DNA of 64,000 nucleotides, taken from contig CAJNDS010002668.1 of NCBI GenBank assembly GCA_905221605.1, positions 923,501 through 987,500 on the forward strand. The letters are read 5' to 3'. Below are positions 56,101 through 63,325 of the stretch, piece after piece. Positions within the stretch are counted from its first letter, which is position 1; the number at the start of each line of letters is the position of its first letter. The position numbers were made by a program, and so were the translations under genes. Below the pieces are notes generated by a model. The model saw only the letters and a list, made by a program, of their open reading frames with translations. It was not told where the DNA came from and did no database searches. Source of the stretch: Symbiodinium natans. Lineage: Eukaryota > Sar > Dinophyceae > Suessiales > Symbiodiniaceae.

Positions 56101-57374
56101 ATATTTTCTTTATGTATATTATGCATATGTATAGCGTGCTGGCCCCTAAGCCCACACCAAAAAATGGTGTGAAGAATAAGGTCCAGAAACGGCTGCAGAA
56201 GCGAAGGGCTAAACTACAAGAGTGCTTGCGGTTTGTCGTGCTGGAGAACAGAAAGGGTCGGGGGTTTAGGTTTTGGGTTTTGGGTTTAGGGTTTAGGGTT
56301 TAGGGTTGCCGAGAAAGTCCTCTTCAAGGAGCGCCTACTTAATAGTGTGCTGCGTCCTTGCAGCACGACCCTAAACCTTAAACCCTAAACCCTAAACCCT
56401 AAACCCTAAACCCTAAACCCGAAACCCGAAACCCTAAACCCTAAACCCTAAACCCTAAACCCTAAACCCTAAACCCTAAACCCAATGTGCGCCCGGAGTC
56501 CCCAGGTGAGCTTGTGGTACCACATACACTACCGGTTCGCCGCATGCTTAGCTGCAGGCTACCAGGGATGGGCTATTCGGTCCGAAAGTCCCAATAATCA
56601 ACCCTTATAAAGGGCCCTTTGAGGGTGTTTTCGGGTGTAATCGCTCATCCTGCTATGGGGTGGGATGCAGCCATCTCTATCGTTGAGCTGTCGTGGGTTG
56701 GATCGTGGACTTGTGCACTCCTAGAATGCGCTATCACGTGCATCATGCCACTACACGGGTGGCATCTGCATTATGGGCTTCGCATTCCGTAACTCTAGTC
56801 TATAGGGTGCTGTTTTGGCTCACAATACAAGCCTGCCCCATGCACGCGCCCCCCCCCCCCCCCAAAGTACCCCTTCGTAACGGGCCTAAAGAGTTACTGT
56901 CAGCACTTAAGGTATCTTGAAGGGTAAAGGGTGCGTTCCTTCTTGTTGAGGGCCCCGGGGGGGCAGCCGAAGCCCGAAATGACCTGAAGCCCTGAACCGC
57001 GCCGGTCGCCCAGGTGGAAGGCAAGCCGCCCGTGCCACCGCTGCTTGCCGAGCTCCGCCAGCTACCATGGAAGCGCCGAGCTCGGGAGTATGGGAGGGCT
57101 GTAGTTTTTCAAGCTTTAGGCTTGGGGCCTAAACCCTAAACCCTAAACCCTAAACCCCTCTAAACCCAGGGTTTGGCAGAATTTCAGTGTTCAGCGGGCC
57201 GTCTCGCTAGGGTTCATGGCGTGTGGTGGTCGACCCCTGCAACCGAGACCCTAAGCCCTAAACCCTACACCCTAGACCCTAAACCCTAAACGCTCCCAAG
57301 GAGTGCCTTCTTTGCCTGGGCGATCTTGGTCACCCTGGCTGTCAGCGTGCCTCTGACTTACAAATTCAGAATCT
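32141..57374 (+). CDS. multi-exon gene: AIG1-like GTPase, coiled coil, zinc-type motif, membrane helix
   Basis: Twenty-eight small exons (listed separately) join in consistent phase. Order in the protein: P-loop GECGDGK + STLINAL (G1 split by the first intron), GITKE (G2 Thr), DTPGVGD (G3), hydrophobic strand DGVIVTTPIPDG, IILVGTKAD (G4), then GTCVTTALNNYDELRK; next about 200 residues of heptad-like coiled coil, a C-x-H-x15-C-x2-C motif plus a second C-x2-C, basic KR-rich segments and a hydrophobic helix near 57.3 kb. G1-G4 order and the SxTKE-like switch I match AIG1/GIMAP GTPases of the TRAFAC class (family knowledge); those often sit on membranes by a C-terminal anchor. The N-terminal exons and stop codon were not found. 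Every donor/acceptor is inferred from sequence, without transcripts. Confidence 0.7.
32247..32306 (+). repeat. TTTAGGG tract in GTPase intron A-B
   Basis: Donor-proximal G-rich tract; the acceptor-proximal C-rich partner is at 33030-33088. Confidence 0.95.
33105..33175 (+). CDS. GTPase exon B: rest of G1
   Basis: AAAG/G acceptor; K-STLINALRDPKRSGLAE then AGLHSR; donor GAG/GTGGGG. Joining to exon A restores GxxxxGKST, which fixes both splice sites. Confidence 0.85.
33207..33353. repeat. CCCTAAA tract in GTPase intron B-C
   Basis: C-rich tract near the donor, ending in a poly-G run. Here the C-tract is donor-proximal, unlike intron A-B. Confidence 0.95.
33794..33921 (+). CDS. GTPase exon C: G2 and G3
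   Basis: GAGAG/G acceptor. GITKEITAYVGKPINRVP carries the switch-I Thr (G2); YLDTPGVGDTDVTPMKVL is the Mg/gamma-phosphate G3 motif; ends MIEQ with a GA donor (CAG/GAGCGG). 128 nt. Confidence 0.9.
33930..34078. repeat. CCCTAAA tract in GTPase intron C-D
   Basis: Starts 9 bp after the GA donor of exon C. Confidence 0.95.
34208..34310. mobile_element. dispersed inverted-repeat element, family 3
   Basis: GATGGTTCCCCCATATACTA at the left and CTGTCAGTACAAGGGGGAAC at the right. Its right end is 6 bp from the first base of GTPase exon D. Confidence 0.7.
34317..34399 (+). CDS. GTPase exon D
   Basis: GCAAG/G acceptor, directly after a dispersed inverted-repeat element. ELMTDELGGHDSIDGVIV then TTPIPDGRV; GC donor (GTCAA/GCGGGG). 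The DGVIVTT stretch is the beta strand before G4. Confidence 0.85.
35051..35102 (+). CDS. GTPase exon E
   Basis: TGGAG/G acceptor, LGAQVVQLLVEHGFLGE in the phase left by exon D, GC donor (GAG/GCGCGC). Typical helix before the G4 strand. Confidence 0.85.
35189..35757 (+). repeat. (TATTTAGGG)n nonamer array
   Basis: About 60 copies of a 9-bp variant of the telomere heptamer, nearly uniform, with one GGGTAGGG break near 35290, one TTTAGGC and one plain heptamer. Lies in the intron between GTPase exons E and F. Confidence 0.95.
36037..36093 (+). CDS. GTPase exon F: G4
   Basis: CCCAG/G acceptor, EKWRNIILVGTKADRATQ then E. TKAD is the guanine-specificity motif. The donor is GC (GAG/GCGCAC) or GA three bases earlier. 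Confidence 0.9.
36384..36413 (+). CDS. GTPase exon G
   Basis: CGCCAG/G acceptor, ELELFRTDRRD; the 3' end is ambiguous (GA donors after ELFRT or after EL, or GT after RRD), all phase 0. Confidence 0.6.
37110..37158 (+). CDS. GTPase exon H
   Basis: AAAAAG acceptor (the only one in this set not followed by G), YRTDWLRFFSAAPGAQ, donor CAGG/GTCTAA. Phase 1 out, matching exon I. Confidence 0.75.
37200..37271. repeat. TTTAGGG tract in GTPase intron H-I
   Basis: Donor side; a shorter CCCTAAA tract lies at 37830-37876 near the acceptor. Confidence 0.95.
37895..37950 (+). CDS. GTPase exon I
   Basis: CTGCAG/G acceptor, GRGTCVTTALNNYDELRK, GC donor (AAG/GCCAGC). Probably the strand and helix around the G5 region of the G domain. 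Confidence 0.8.
37971..38092. repeat. CCCTAAA tract in GTPase intron I-J
   Basis: C-rich tract 20 bp after the GC donor. Confidence 0.95.
38303..38325 (+). CDS. GTPase exon J (23 nt micro-exon)
   Basis: CGAGAG/G acceptor, AIAALPD plus two bases, GA donor (GACGC/GAGCCT). Phase 0 in, phase 2 out; both agree with neighbours. Confidence 0.65.
38496..38568 (+). CDS. GTPase exon K
   Basis: CCAAG/G acceptor, KVKYATPDPTFMAEKFSD then KLGVSK, donor AAG/GTTGGG. Confidence 0.8.
39303..39367 (+). CDS. exon L: start of coiled coil
   Basis: GCAAAG/G acceptor, EFEARLAEQLEDRKQPLR then KHK; donor AGAG/GTTGAA or an earlier GC donor, same phase. Confidence 0.75.
39783..39828 (+). CDS. exon M: coiled coil
   Basis: GCCCAG/G acceptor, LEDQVQQLRSKSGPS, GA donor (TCG/GAGGGT). 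The following intron contains the 950-bp satellite. Confidence 0.7.
40265..40414. repeat. nested 48-53 bp subrepeats within a satellite unit (first copy)
   Basis: Three diverged copies of a motif CCTTCCGTAAGCAC...GAAGCAGACTC...CCACCAAAACG. A second cluster of two to three copies is at 40819-40950. The same two clusters recur in every unit. Confidence 0.85.
45909..46008. other. assembly gap (100 N)
   Basis: Run of exactly 100 N inside the satellite; the true array length is therefore unknown. Confidence 0.99.
46740..48350. repeat. variant satellite units with a partial internal duplication
   Basis: The units starting 46487 and 47838 carry a variant segment (ATGCTCTGTGCGACGCTGA and GGCCATGGGCCCTGCTG) absent elsewhere. 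Between them, 47100-47530 repeats part of a unit, making the spacing 1351 bp. Confidence 0.8.
50074..50136 (+). CDS. exon N: coiled coil after the satellite intron
   Basis: AACCCAG acceptor 26 bp after the truncated last satellite unit; ILERLAQEASRQQQVLLQ then EAK; GC donor (AAG/GCCGGC). A low-complexity frame in another phase is less likely. Confidence 0.65.
50176..50440. repeat. CCCTAAA tracts in intron N-O
   Basis: C-rich repeats with CCCTAAAA variants. Confidence 0.9.
50467..50539 (+). CDS. exon O: coiled coil
   Basis: CGGAG/G acceptor, AQQLKEREQERDRRLHMA then RAMAAM, donor ATGA/GTTTAG, the GT being the start of the TTTAGGG tract. Confidence 0.7.
50743..50847. mobile_element. dispersed element, family 4
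   Basis: Shares GGTAGGTTTGAACAT, TACCCTTAATCCCCT and AAGCCACAAAAG with 19401-19512, in the same order. Confidence 0.6.
50866..51030. repeat. CCCTAAA tract in intron O-P
   Basis: Acceptor side of an intron whose donor side starts TTTAGGG (50541-50575). Confidence 0.95.
51049..51113 (+). CDS. exon P: coiled coil
   Basis: GCAGAG/G acceptor, SLMAELRSASGPAERAKL then EVDR in the phase left by exon O; donor AGG/GTTTAG at the TTTAGGG tract. Confidence 0.7.
51112..51231. repeat. TTTAGGG/TTTGGGG tract in intron P-Q
   Basis: Starts at the donor GT of exon P; includes a run of TTTGGGG variants. Confidence 0.95.
51832..51888 (+). CDS. exon Q: coiled coil
   Basis: TTCCAG/G acceptor, AEKARLESRLQQEKARSA then D, donor GAT/GTGGAA. 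Confidence 0.65.
52289..52327 (+). CDS. exon R: probable coiled-coil micro-exon
   Basis: CTCGCAG acceptor, MRRAWDAGRNLQR, donor AGG/GTCGTG. Phase 0 at both ends. All three frames are open here, so this is the least secure link of the chain. Confidence 0.4.
52434..52577. mobile_element. dispersed inverted-repeat element, family 3
   Basis: CTCCCCCGTATACTATCCGT at the left, CTGTTAGTCTAAAGGGGAAC at the right; about 40 bp upstream of exon S. Confidence 0.65.
52616..52647 (+). CDS. exon S: coiled coil
   Basis: GTGCAG/G acceptor, EDHLAQQNDL plus CA; donor CTTCA/GTCGAA gives phase 2 and joins exon T as NDLQLEQSKRE. An inverted-repeat element ends about 40 bp upstream. Confidence 0.6.
52693..52801. 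repeat. CCCTAAA tract in intron S-T
   Basis: C-rich tract close to the donor side. Confidence 0.95.
53377..53409 (+). CDS. exon T: coiled coil
   Basis: GTCTAG/G acceptor, LEQSKREMDT, donor CCG/GTGTCT. Confidence 0.6.
53986..54080 (+). CDS. exon U: end of coiled coil
   Basis: GGAAAG acceptor, LRVELQQTKRRNYSFAEQ then MGGLVRKALETGT, donor ACTG/GTTATG; phase 1 matches exon V. Confidence 0.7.
54345..54463 (+). CDS. exon V: zinc-type motif
   Basis: CGTCAG/G acceptor, then SSHCPHGNTRRWGNAHGR and GRKCVDCGKELEYKRRRL. The Cys-x-His...Cys-x2-Cys spacing and the TRRWGNAHG core look like a small zinc-binding module followed by a basic stretch. Donor CGG/GTCAAA. A nucleic-acid or protein-binding role is inferred only. 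Confidence 0.75.
54955..54999 (+). CDS. exon X: second C-x2-C
   Basis: ACAAG/G acceptor, GRLLGLADVCESCGT, GC donor (ACT/GCGCGA). CESC may supply a second zinc half-site. Confidence 0.55.
55586..55629 (+). CDS. exon Y
   Basis: GTTGCAG acceptor, FTYGIPYHKYLKQD, donor CCT/GTAGTT. The TAG just past it would end the protein if the donor is not used; phase 2 agrees with exon Z. Confidence 0.5.
56135..56256 (+). CDS. exon Z: Lys/Arg-rich
   Basis: TATAG acceptor, VLAPKPTPKNGVKNKVQK then RLQKRRAKLQECLRFVVL then ENRK, donor AAGG/GTCGGG. Basic helix, possible nuclear or RNA-binding segment. Confidence 0.6.
56257..56317 (+). other. 61-bp intron made of telomere-type repeats
   Basis: GT...AG interval between exons Z and Z2; GTCGGGGG followed by TTTAGG/TTTTGGG/TTTAGGG units up to 56307, then GCCGAGAAAG as acceptor. 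Confidence 0.5.
56318..56346 (+). CDS. exon Z2 (29 nt micro-exon)
   Basis: GAGAAAG acceptor after a 61-bp telomere-repeat intron; V-LFKERLLNS in the phase left by exon Z; donor AGT/GTGCTG. Confidence 0.5.
56368..56483. repeat. CCCTAAA tract in intron Z2-AA
   Basis: C-rich repeats with two CCCGAAA variants. Confidence 0.95.
57014..57087 (+). CDS. exon AA
   Basis: GCCCAG/G acceptor, VEGKPPVPPLLAELRQLP then WKRRAR, donor GGGA/GTATGG, phase 2. The basic end flanks the next exon's helix. Confidence 0.6.
57301..57374 (+). CDS. exon BB: transmembrane helix
   Basis: CCAAG/G acceptor, SAFFAWAILVTLAVSVPL then TYKFRI, consensus donor TCT/GTAAGT. In the phase given by exon AA this is a clear membrane helix flanked by KRRAR and KFR. 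The alternative frame has C-x2-C...H-x2-C (ECLLCLGDLGHPGCQ), which I rate lower. Confidence 0.6.
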
Positions 57375-57844
57375 GTAAGTCAGTTCACCAAAGAGTTTCT
57401 TTTTTGAACTTAGGACTTTGGTTCCCTATGGAAAGGCCTGTGCACGTAAGAACCTGCATGTCGAACATGTGTTTCAAGAATTTGTACGCGCGGAAGCTGA
57501 AGGATACCGTCTTCTTTTGCTGAAGGCGTAGGCGTATTTTGTGGGGCTGCTGGCAAATGAGTTTCAGTTTGCTTTGCTGTGGTGGGTTTTTGACCCGGGG
57601 TTCTCTTTGCAAGTGTAAAACGGCAGCCCTAAGATTCAAGAACCACCTCGAGGCTTAGGGAGTTTGAGGGTTTGGGAAACCCTAAACCCTAACTAGGCTG
57701 TGGTGAAGGCTTCGGATCTGACTGTCGGATGTGGGTCTCTGAGCTCGGAGGTTCTGGGTTTTGGGTCTCCGGGTCAGCAAATCAAAGGATTGCCCAGAAA
57801 CCCTTATGAACACCCAGAGTACGACTACATGTGTGTTCTTCTTC

Positions 57845-57934
57845 CTCTCCTCCTCCTCCTCCTCCTCCTTCTTCTTCTTCTATATAAATAAATAAATACA
57901 TAAATAAATAAATAAATATATATATATATATATG
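57845..57934. repeat. TCC/TTC, TAAA and AT microsatellites
   Basis: CTCCTCCTC, CTTCTTC, then ATAAATAAATA and (AT)n in succession. Confidence 0.95.
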
Positions 57935-58730
57935 TATGTTGTTACATGTATTTCATGGTTTTCATAAGCACATACAACTATCGCATGTTGTTGATACCTC
58001 AATATCAACACAACCGTCCTAGGCCTTCAACCCCCCAAAACGTGCTCCTTCTAAACCCCAAACCTTTTTCTCCTCCCGTGCTCTTGAATAGAACCTAAAA
58101 GCAAAGACTTGAAACCATAACACCCTAGCAGATTCAAGTCCCCAAACCCTCATGACTCATACCCCACTACATACTTTTCAAGCTCAAACCCTACGACCCC
58201 AAAGCCCTGAACCCCATCCGTTCAGTGGTTGGAAGGCGCTGGTCTACCCCAAGCTCCGCGAGGCGATAGGCCTCTCGGTGGAGGTGCAGCTGGGCTTGTG
58301 ACTTTGAAAGCTGAGGTTTAAGGTCAGGGGGTGCAATGCTCATGATGGTTTCGGCTTCAGGGTTGAGGGCTTCGGAAGGTTTGCCTAGACCGCTCAAGCA
58401 TGAGGCATCTCTTGAGATGGTATGAATGCTCTCAACAGCATATCAAAACTAATTTAATGATGTTATGTAATGATATGATATGATTACCATGTTATGATAA
58501 CTTAAATATTGATTTAATGAGTATAATAAATGAATCAAAATTGGATAAAATACTCTCAGGCCTCCATCAAGGGGTACTGATGGGGGCGGGAAGGTGGGGC
58601 ATGGGGTTTAGGGGTTTGACAGTGCTTGAGTGGAGAAGAGCATGTAGGATTGAGCATGGTTGTTGCAGACCAGTTCCAGGTTTGCCCCCACTCGCACAAG
58701 GCCCCCCCACCCCTTCATCCGTTTTGACAG

Positions 58731-58799
58731 ATCGAGCTGCCCGAACATATCCTCCTCTTGGGTCTGGGCGGCATGGCTTCTTGGCGCATGAGTCTTCAA
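58731..58799 (+). CDS. exon-like island, frame uncertain
   Basis: TTGACAG acceptor, IELPEHILLLGLGGMASW then RMSLQ; another frame is also open (RAARTYPPLGSGRHGF). Confidence 0.4.
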
Positions 58800-59358
58800 G
58801 AGACAGCTCCCTGTGTGTAGAGTGGTGAAGATACGTCAGAGATCATTCCGGGCCTCCACTTTCTACGAAACCCTAAACCCTACACTCTACAGTCTCGACA
58901 TCCCTGTGTCAGCTAAACGACCATGCTTCGAAGCTGGGCTGCCTCAAAGAGCGTAGCGTCGTGAGGCTGGCGTGCAGAGGGATGCCATTCCCTTGTGTTT
59001 TTGCCAGCTAAAATCGTTTGTTCGTTGTTTTTGTCTTAAACCCCTTCTGCTGGAAGCCCTCTTCTGCCAGTGGTTGTCAAATCCCTGGTGGCCCAAACCT
59101 ATTCTCCCAAAAGGCCCCCCGGCAACCTCAGTGCTCGAGGATTTACAGGGGGGTCCTACCGTGCGAGGCTCTCGCGGATCCTGAAGAAGCCCCAAACCCT
59201 GAAACGCTGAAACCTGACTGCCCTGCGGAAGCCCCGCCCTAAACTTCGACACTCACAGAGCTCTATGGTTTCTACATGTACCTAGTGCGCACCCAACATC
59301 TCTCGGTTTTTAAAGCCGGGTGCCAACGAAGCGCCTGACCAGTTCACGGGGCTCCAAG

Positions 59359-59417
59359 AATGATGGTGGTCATGGATGTGCAGCCCATGTTCAAGATCTC
59401 CCATGCACAAAGCCTTG
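59359..59417 (+). CDS. exon CC of downstream chain
   Basis: CCAAG acceptor, MMVVMDVQPMFKISHAQS then L, donor CTTG/GTAAAC, phase 1 out. Confidence 0.5.
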
Positions 59418-59614
59418 GTAAACCGCTGAACTGCACCATTGATACACTGCCTCTCTCTCTCTCTCGCTACACATCGGTTGCCGAGGTGGCTTCGTCCGTC
59501 CTGACGCCCTTAGTGCCCAGGGCCCAGACTTCATTGTAGTTGCGAGGACTTGGCGGTTTGACGGCTCAGGGCTCGACCTCAGGGTTTTGGGGCAACATTT
59601 GCTGCTCTCTGCAG

Positions 59615-59677
59615 TGCCCCGGATATGTCACAATCACCCTGGACGTCGCAACTATCTTTACGAGTCGGTTCACCCAG
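59615..59677 (+). CDS. exon DD of downstream chain
   Basis: CTCTGCAG acceptor; in phase 1 reads VPRICHNHPGRRNYLYES then VHP; donor CCAG/GTGTCC. Cys/His-rich. Confidence 0.5.
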
Positions 59678-59881
59678 GTGTCCTATAGCTTCCCTCCACA
59701 AAACGTCCAAAAACTAGGCCCTCTTCACGATCTATGCTGCAACGTCTTGCGACTTGTGATACACTCGTGTACGGTGATCTACTACGATCATGTTTCTATA
59801 CTGTGCAGCAGCTCTCTGTCATAGTCTCAGTTACCCTAAACCCTAAACCCTAAGCCCTAAACCCTAAACCCTCTTTCCTAG

Positions 59882-59959
59882 GCTGGCCTTTGCTCCGGCT
59901 GGGCGCCGGGCCCTGCGAAGAGTACCCCGGCAATTCCATGGGTTGGTGTGTGGTGCAAG
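59882..59959 (+). CDS. exon EE of downstream chain
   Basis: TTTCCTAG/G acceptor; in phase 1 reads GWPLLRLGAGPCEEYPGN then SMGWCVVQ; the donor GT is the start of the TTTAGGG tract. CCCTAAA tract upstream. Confidence 0.55.
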
Positions 59960-60018
59960 GTTTAGGGTTTAGGGTTTAGGGTTTAGGGTTTAGGGTTTAA
60001 TTGGGGTTTAGGGTTTTA

Positions 60019-60220
60019 AGGGCTTCCTGGGACTTTCTTTGCAAATTAGTAGGTTGGGCCCATAAAGCTGTAGGTAAAGAGGGTCCCAGGTCGGTAGTTA
60101 GTTGTAGGGGCTTCCTGGGACTCAATTTGCCGACAGTTTGGTAGTAGTTACCCTTAACTAGTACTTATGACCCATAAAACTATGGGTAAAGGGGGGCCAA
60201 GGTTGGTTGTTAGTTTTGAT
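60019..60220. repeat. about 88-bp diverged tandem duplication
   Basis: GGGCTTCCTGGGACT recurs 88 bp apart, followed in both by CCATAAA-CT-T-GGTAAAG and GGTNGGTAGTTAGTT-like sequence. Confidence 0.7.
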
Positions 60221-60476
60221 GGTTTCGACTCGGGCAAGATTCGGGTTTACGTTCTCATGTTTTGGGTGTGGGAGAGGCTTAGAGGTTCCGCGGACCCTGG
60301 CATGTGGGGAGTGGTACATTTCGCAGGGTGTTGTGGCACTTCTCAGAATATGCAACTCAGGAGCGCAAGTTCAGGGGCTCCCGGTTTGCTCCGTCTAAGG
60401 TTCCAGTTTTTTTGGGGGGTCGTAGCTTCGTGTCCTCCCGAACCTGCGGGGGGCTGCCCTGAAGCTTCTGACCCAG

Positions 60477-60549
60477 GTCAACCGCCGCAGCGGGTTTTGC
60501 AACCTGGCGCGATCAAATCCGGGAGCCGACAGACATTAGAGCACAAGGG
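60477..60549 (+). CDS. exon FF of downstream chain
   Basis: ACCCAG/G acceptor; in phase 1 reads GQPPQRVLQPGAIKSGSR then QTLEHK; donor AGGG/GTTTAT, phase 2. Confidence 0.45.
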
Positions 60550-60779
60550 GTTTATAGAGTTTACAGGGTTTAGAGGGTTCACATTCGAGGGTTTATAGGG
60601 CTTACAGGGTTCTAGGTTGATAGGGTTCCAGGTGTTGGGGTTCAGGGTTTTGGGGTTCATAGGGTCTTCGGGTTTTAGAGTACCGTTCCCGTATGATTCC
60701 CTTGTGACGACGAGGTTGGGTATAATTACGGCTTACGGGTGGGGCACCGTCGTAGCCGTTAGCCAAGGCACATGCAAGG

Positions 60780-60795
60780 CCCTAAACCCTAAACC

Positions 60796-60841
<46 letters not shown>

Positions 60842-60866
60842 ACCCTAAACCCTAAACCCTAAACCC
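60780..60866. repeat. CCCTAAA tract with a CCCTCAA run
   Basis: About eight consecutive CCCTCAA variants between standard heptamers. Confidence 0.95.
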
Positions 60867-60877
60867 ATAGGGTTCAG

Positions 60878-60935
60878 GAAGGCAGCCAGGGAGCCGTGCA
60901 TCGGCCATGCAGATTTCTGGCCCTGTGCTTCAGGG
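60878..60935 (+). CDS. exon GG of downstream chain
   Basis: TTCAG/G acceptor; in phase 2 reads KAAREPCIGHADFWPCAS. Three Cys and one His. The 3' border is uncertain (an earlier GC donor after CCGTGCATCG fits the next exon). Confidence 0.45.
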
Positions 60936-60959
60936 GCATGCTATCTTGAGCTAAACTTG

Positions 60960-61062
60960 GGGTTTAGGATCCTTCTCCTAAACCCAGTTTGTGAGTTAGG
61001 TTCCCCTTTTTAGGGTTTAGGATCCTTCTCCTAAACCCAGTTTGTGAGTTAGGTTCCTTTTT
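60960..61062. repeat. 53-bp tandem duplication containing a hairpin
   Basis: Two copies of a unit starting GGGTTTAGGATCCTTCTCCT; GGGTTTAGGA pairs with TCCTAAACCC around a six-base loop. Confidence 0.9.
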
Positions 61063-61349
61063 TGGGGGCCTGCTTCTTGCCAAGCAAGGGCTTTGGGATG
61101 TTTTGGGGGCTTCGAGGCACAAGGTCGCATGGTACCTATGCGGGTGGGGAGTCGACCCTCATCCATGCTCCATTGGGGGTTGATCTAAATTCTGGGCCCG
61201 CTCTGGCACCTGAAGCATGAGGAATATTTTGAGACACACCTACATACCAGCATATCATTTGTATATATGTATACATAATATGTTTATATTAATTATCTTC
61301 GTTACATATACAATGCATATACCTTGATCGCTGTGGCGTTTAGAGTGGG

Positions 61350-61360
61350 GTAGAAGAGAG

Positions 61361-61398
<38 letters not shown>

Positions 61399-61440
61399 CA
61401 TATGTACATATTTCTATCTATGTATGTATGTGTTTAGTGA
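61350..61440. repeat. GA/AT microsatellite
   Basis: AGAGAGAG then (AT)n and ATGTATGT. Confidence 0.95.
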
Positions 61441-61819
61441 CAGAGACAGAGAGCGAAACTGGTACAATCTGACTCTACCCTGTACACGGCCCTGTAGTAG
61501 TGCCCTTAAGGCGCCAGTAAGCGCGAGGTCTGCATGGAACATCCTCCTTGCCATGACAAGGTTCAGGCTTTACGAGGCTTAGGTCGTTCCGGCCCCTGCG
61601 TCTTCAGCTCCCTAAGTTGAAGAAAGCATCCTTAAGACTCTTACTAACTAAGGGGTACTTGGGTGGTTCAGGCAAGAGTTGATTCCTACAGAATTGAAGC
61701 CTTTAATCTCTTGAGCCCCAACTTAAACCTCGAAGCCCTACCCCATATTCCTGGGTGCCCCGAGCCGAAAATCCTGATCCCTCAACTCCCTCAACTTTAG
61801 AATCTACGAAACCCAAGCA

Positions 61820-61992
61820 GCCTAAACCCTAAACGGCCTTAAACCCTTACACCCCAAACCCTTACACCCCAAACCCTAAACCCCAAACCCTAAACCCTAA
61901 ACCTTCTACACCCTAAATCCTAAACCCTAAAAACCCTAAACCCTAAACCCCTAAACTCTAAGCCCTAAATCCTACACCCTAAGCCCTAAACC
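61820..61992. repeat. degenerate CCCTAAA tract
   Basis: C-rich repeats with CCCTTACACC and CCCTAAAAAC variants upstream of the exon at 61999. Confidence 0.9.
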
Positions 61993-61998
61993 CATAAG

Positions 61999-62093
61999 GC
62001 ACCAGCCTCCTGCGGGCCTTTGCTTTTTCCTTCTTCGCGCACTTCTGCGCTTCGCTGTGCGTCGCCTTAGCCGACCTTCGACTCAACGAAGCG
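61999..62093 (+). CDS. exon HH: membrane helix
   Basis: CATAAG/G acceptor, SLLRAFAFSFFAHFCASL then CVALADLRLNEA, donor GCG/GTTTAG at the T-tract. Phase 0 out, agreeing with the next exon. Confidence 0.5.
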
Positions 62094-62400
62094 GTTTAGG
62101 GTTAAGGGTTAAGGGTTTAGGGTTTAGGGTTAAGGGTTTTAGGGCTGAGGGTTTAGGGTTCAGGTTCAGGGTTTCGGGTTTAGGGTTCGGGGTTTCGCTT
62201 TTAGGGTTTGGTGTTTGGGGGGAGAGGGTTCAGCAGGGTTTGGGTTTCGGGCTCGGCTTTGGGGTGCAGAGACTCGGCAGGGTTGAGAGCTTGTCAGGGT
62301 CTTGACACTTGAGAGGGTTTAGAGTTTAGGGTTTCGGGTTAAGGGTTTAGGGCTTAGGATTTAGGGTTTAGGAATTAGGGGTTAGGGGTTAGGGACTAGG
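62093..62400. repeat. degenerate TTTAGGG tract
   Basis: G-rich units with many variants after the exon ending 62093. Confidence 0.9.
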
Positions 62401-62669
62401 CAACTGAAAGTTTGGGGCTGGGAAACATGGGTTTTAGGTCTAAGGTTGAGCAGGTTGAGGGCTTAGGGTTCCATTGTGGCCTGTGGGTTCATGACGGCTT
62501 GATCACCCCGTATCTACAAAATTGTACTATGCCCTTTGTTGCCATTGAAAGCCTGCAATCCACCGGACACAAGTAGATGGTTGTGAGCTTCCTGGTTTTC
62601 AGTTTGGGGTTTAGGGTTTAATTCGGTTCAGGGTTCAGGGTTTAGGGTTAGATTGCTACACCCATGCAG

Positions 62670-62728
62670 TATCTCGATGGACACGGCATTGTCATTGCAT
62701 CCTTCCTCGCAAACCACGCAGAGTTCAG
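62670..62728 (+). CDS. exon II
   Basis: CATGCAG acceptor, YLDGHGIVIASFLANHAE then F, GA donor (CAG/GACTTG) or a GT six bases earlier, both phase 2. Confidence 0.5.
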
Positions 62729-63325
62729 GACTTGTGCGCTTCACGCTTTAAACCTAAACCAGGCCCTTAGCCGCTTGCACCCGAAACCCTAAACCCTAAA
62801 CCCTAAACCCCAAACCATGATCGGGGGTCAGGGAGTGGTTGCGATGTTAGCAGAAGGAGACACCGAAACCACATGGTATCATGTATAAAGCCTTGTCGGA
62901 CTTTATGGGTCGTTCTACACGTTAGGGTTTAGGATTTAGGGTTTAGGGTTTAGGGTTCAGGGCATTTAGGGTTACTCGGCCAACCCGGGACACTTTCACA
63001 GTTACAAGGAGGTTTTGCGAGCTCTGGCATTTTTTTGTTGACGGCGTACGGGCACCCCAAAGCATAAGGCATATAGACCGCTGTGGAGACCCAGGAAGAA
63101 GGGCCCATGATTTGGATCAACCCCATGACGTCCACTCGTCGACTTTGGCACGAGACACTGCTTTTCCAAAGGTTTCGTCAAGCCTTGAACCCCTTGCAGG
63201 AAGGCATCCGGCACCGCAGTCCCCTGCTCCCAAGACGAACCCGCCTCCCTCTCCTCCCCCTCTCCCGGCCCAAAACCCCTCAACCCTAATTCCTAAACTC
63301 CACACCCACACCCGAACCCTAAGCC

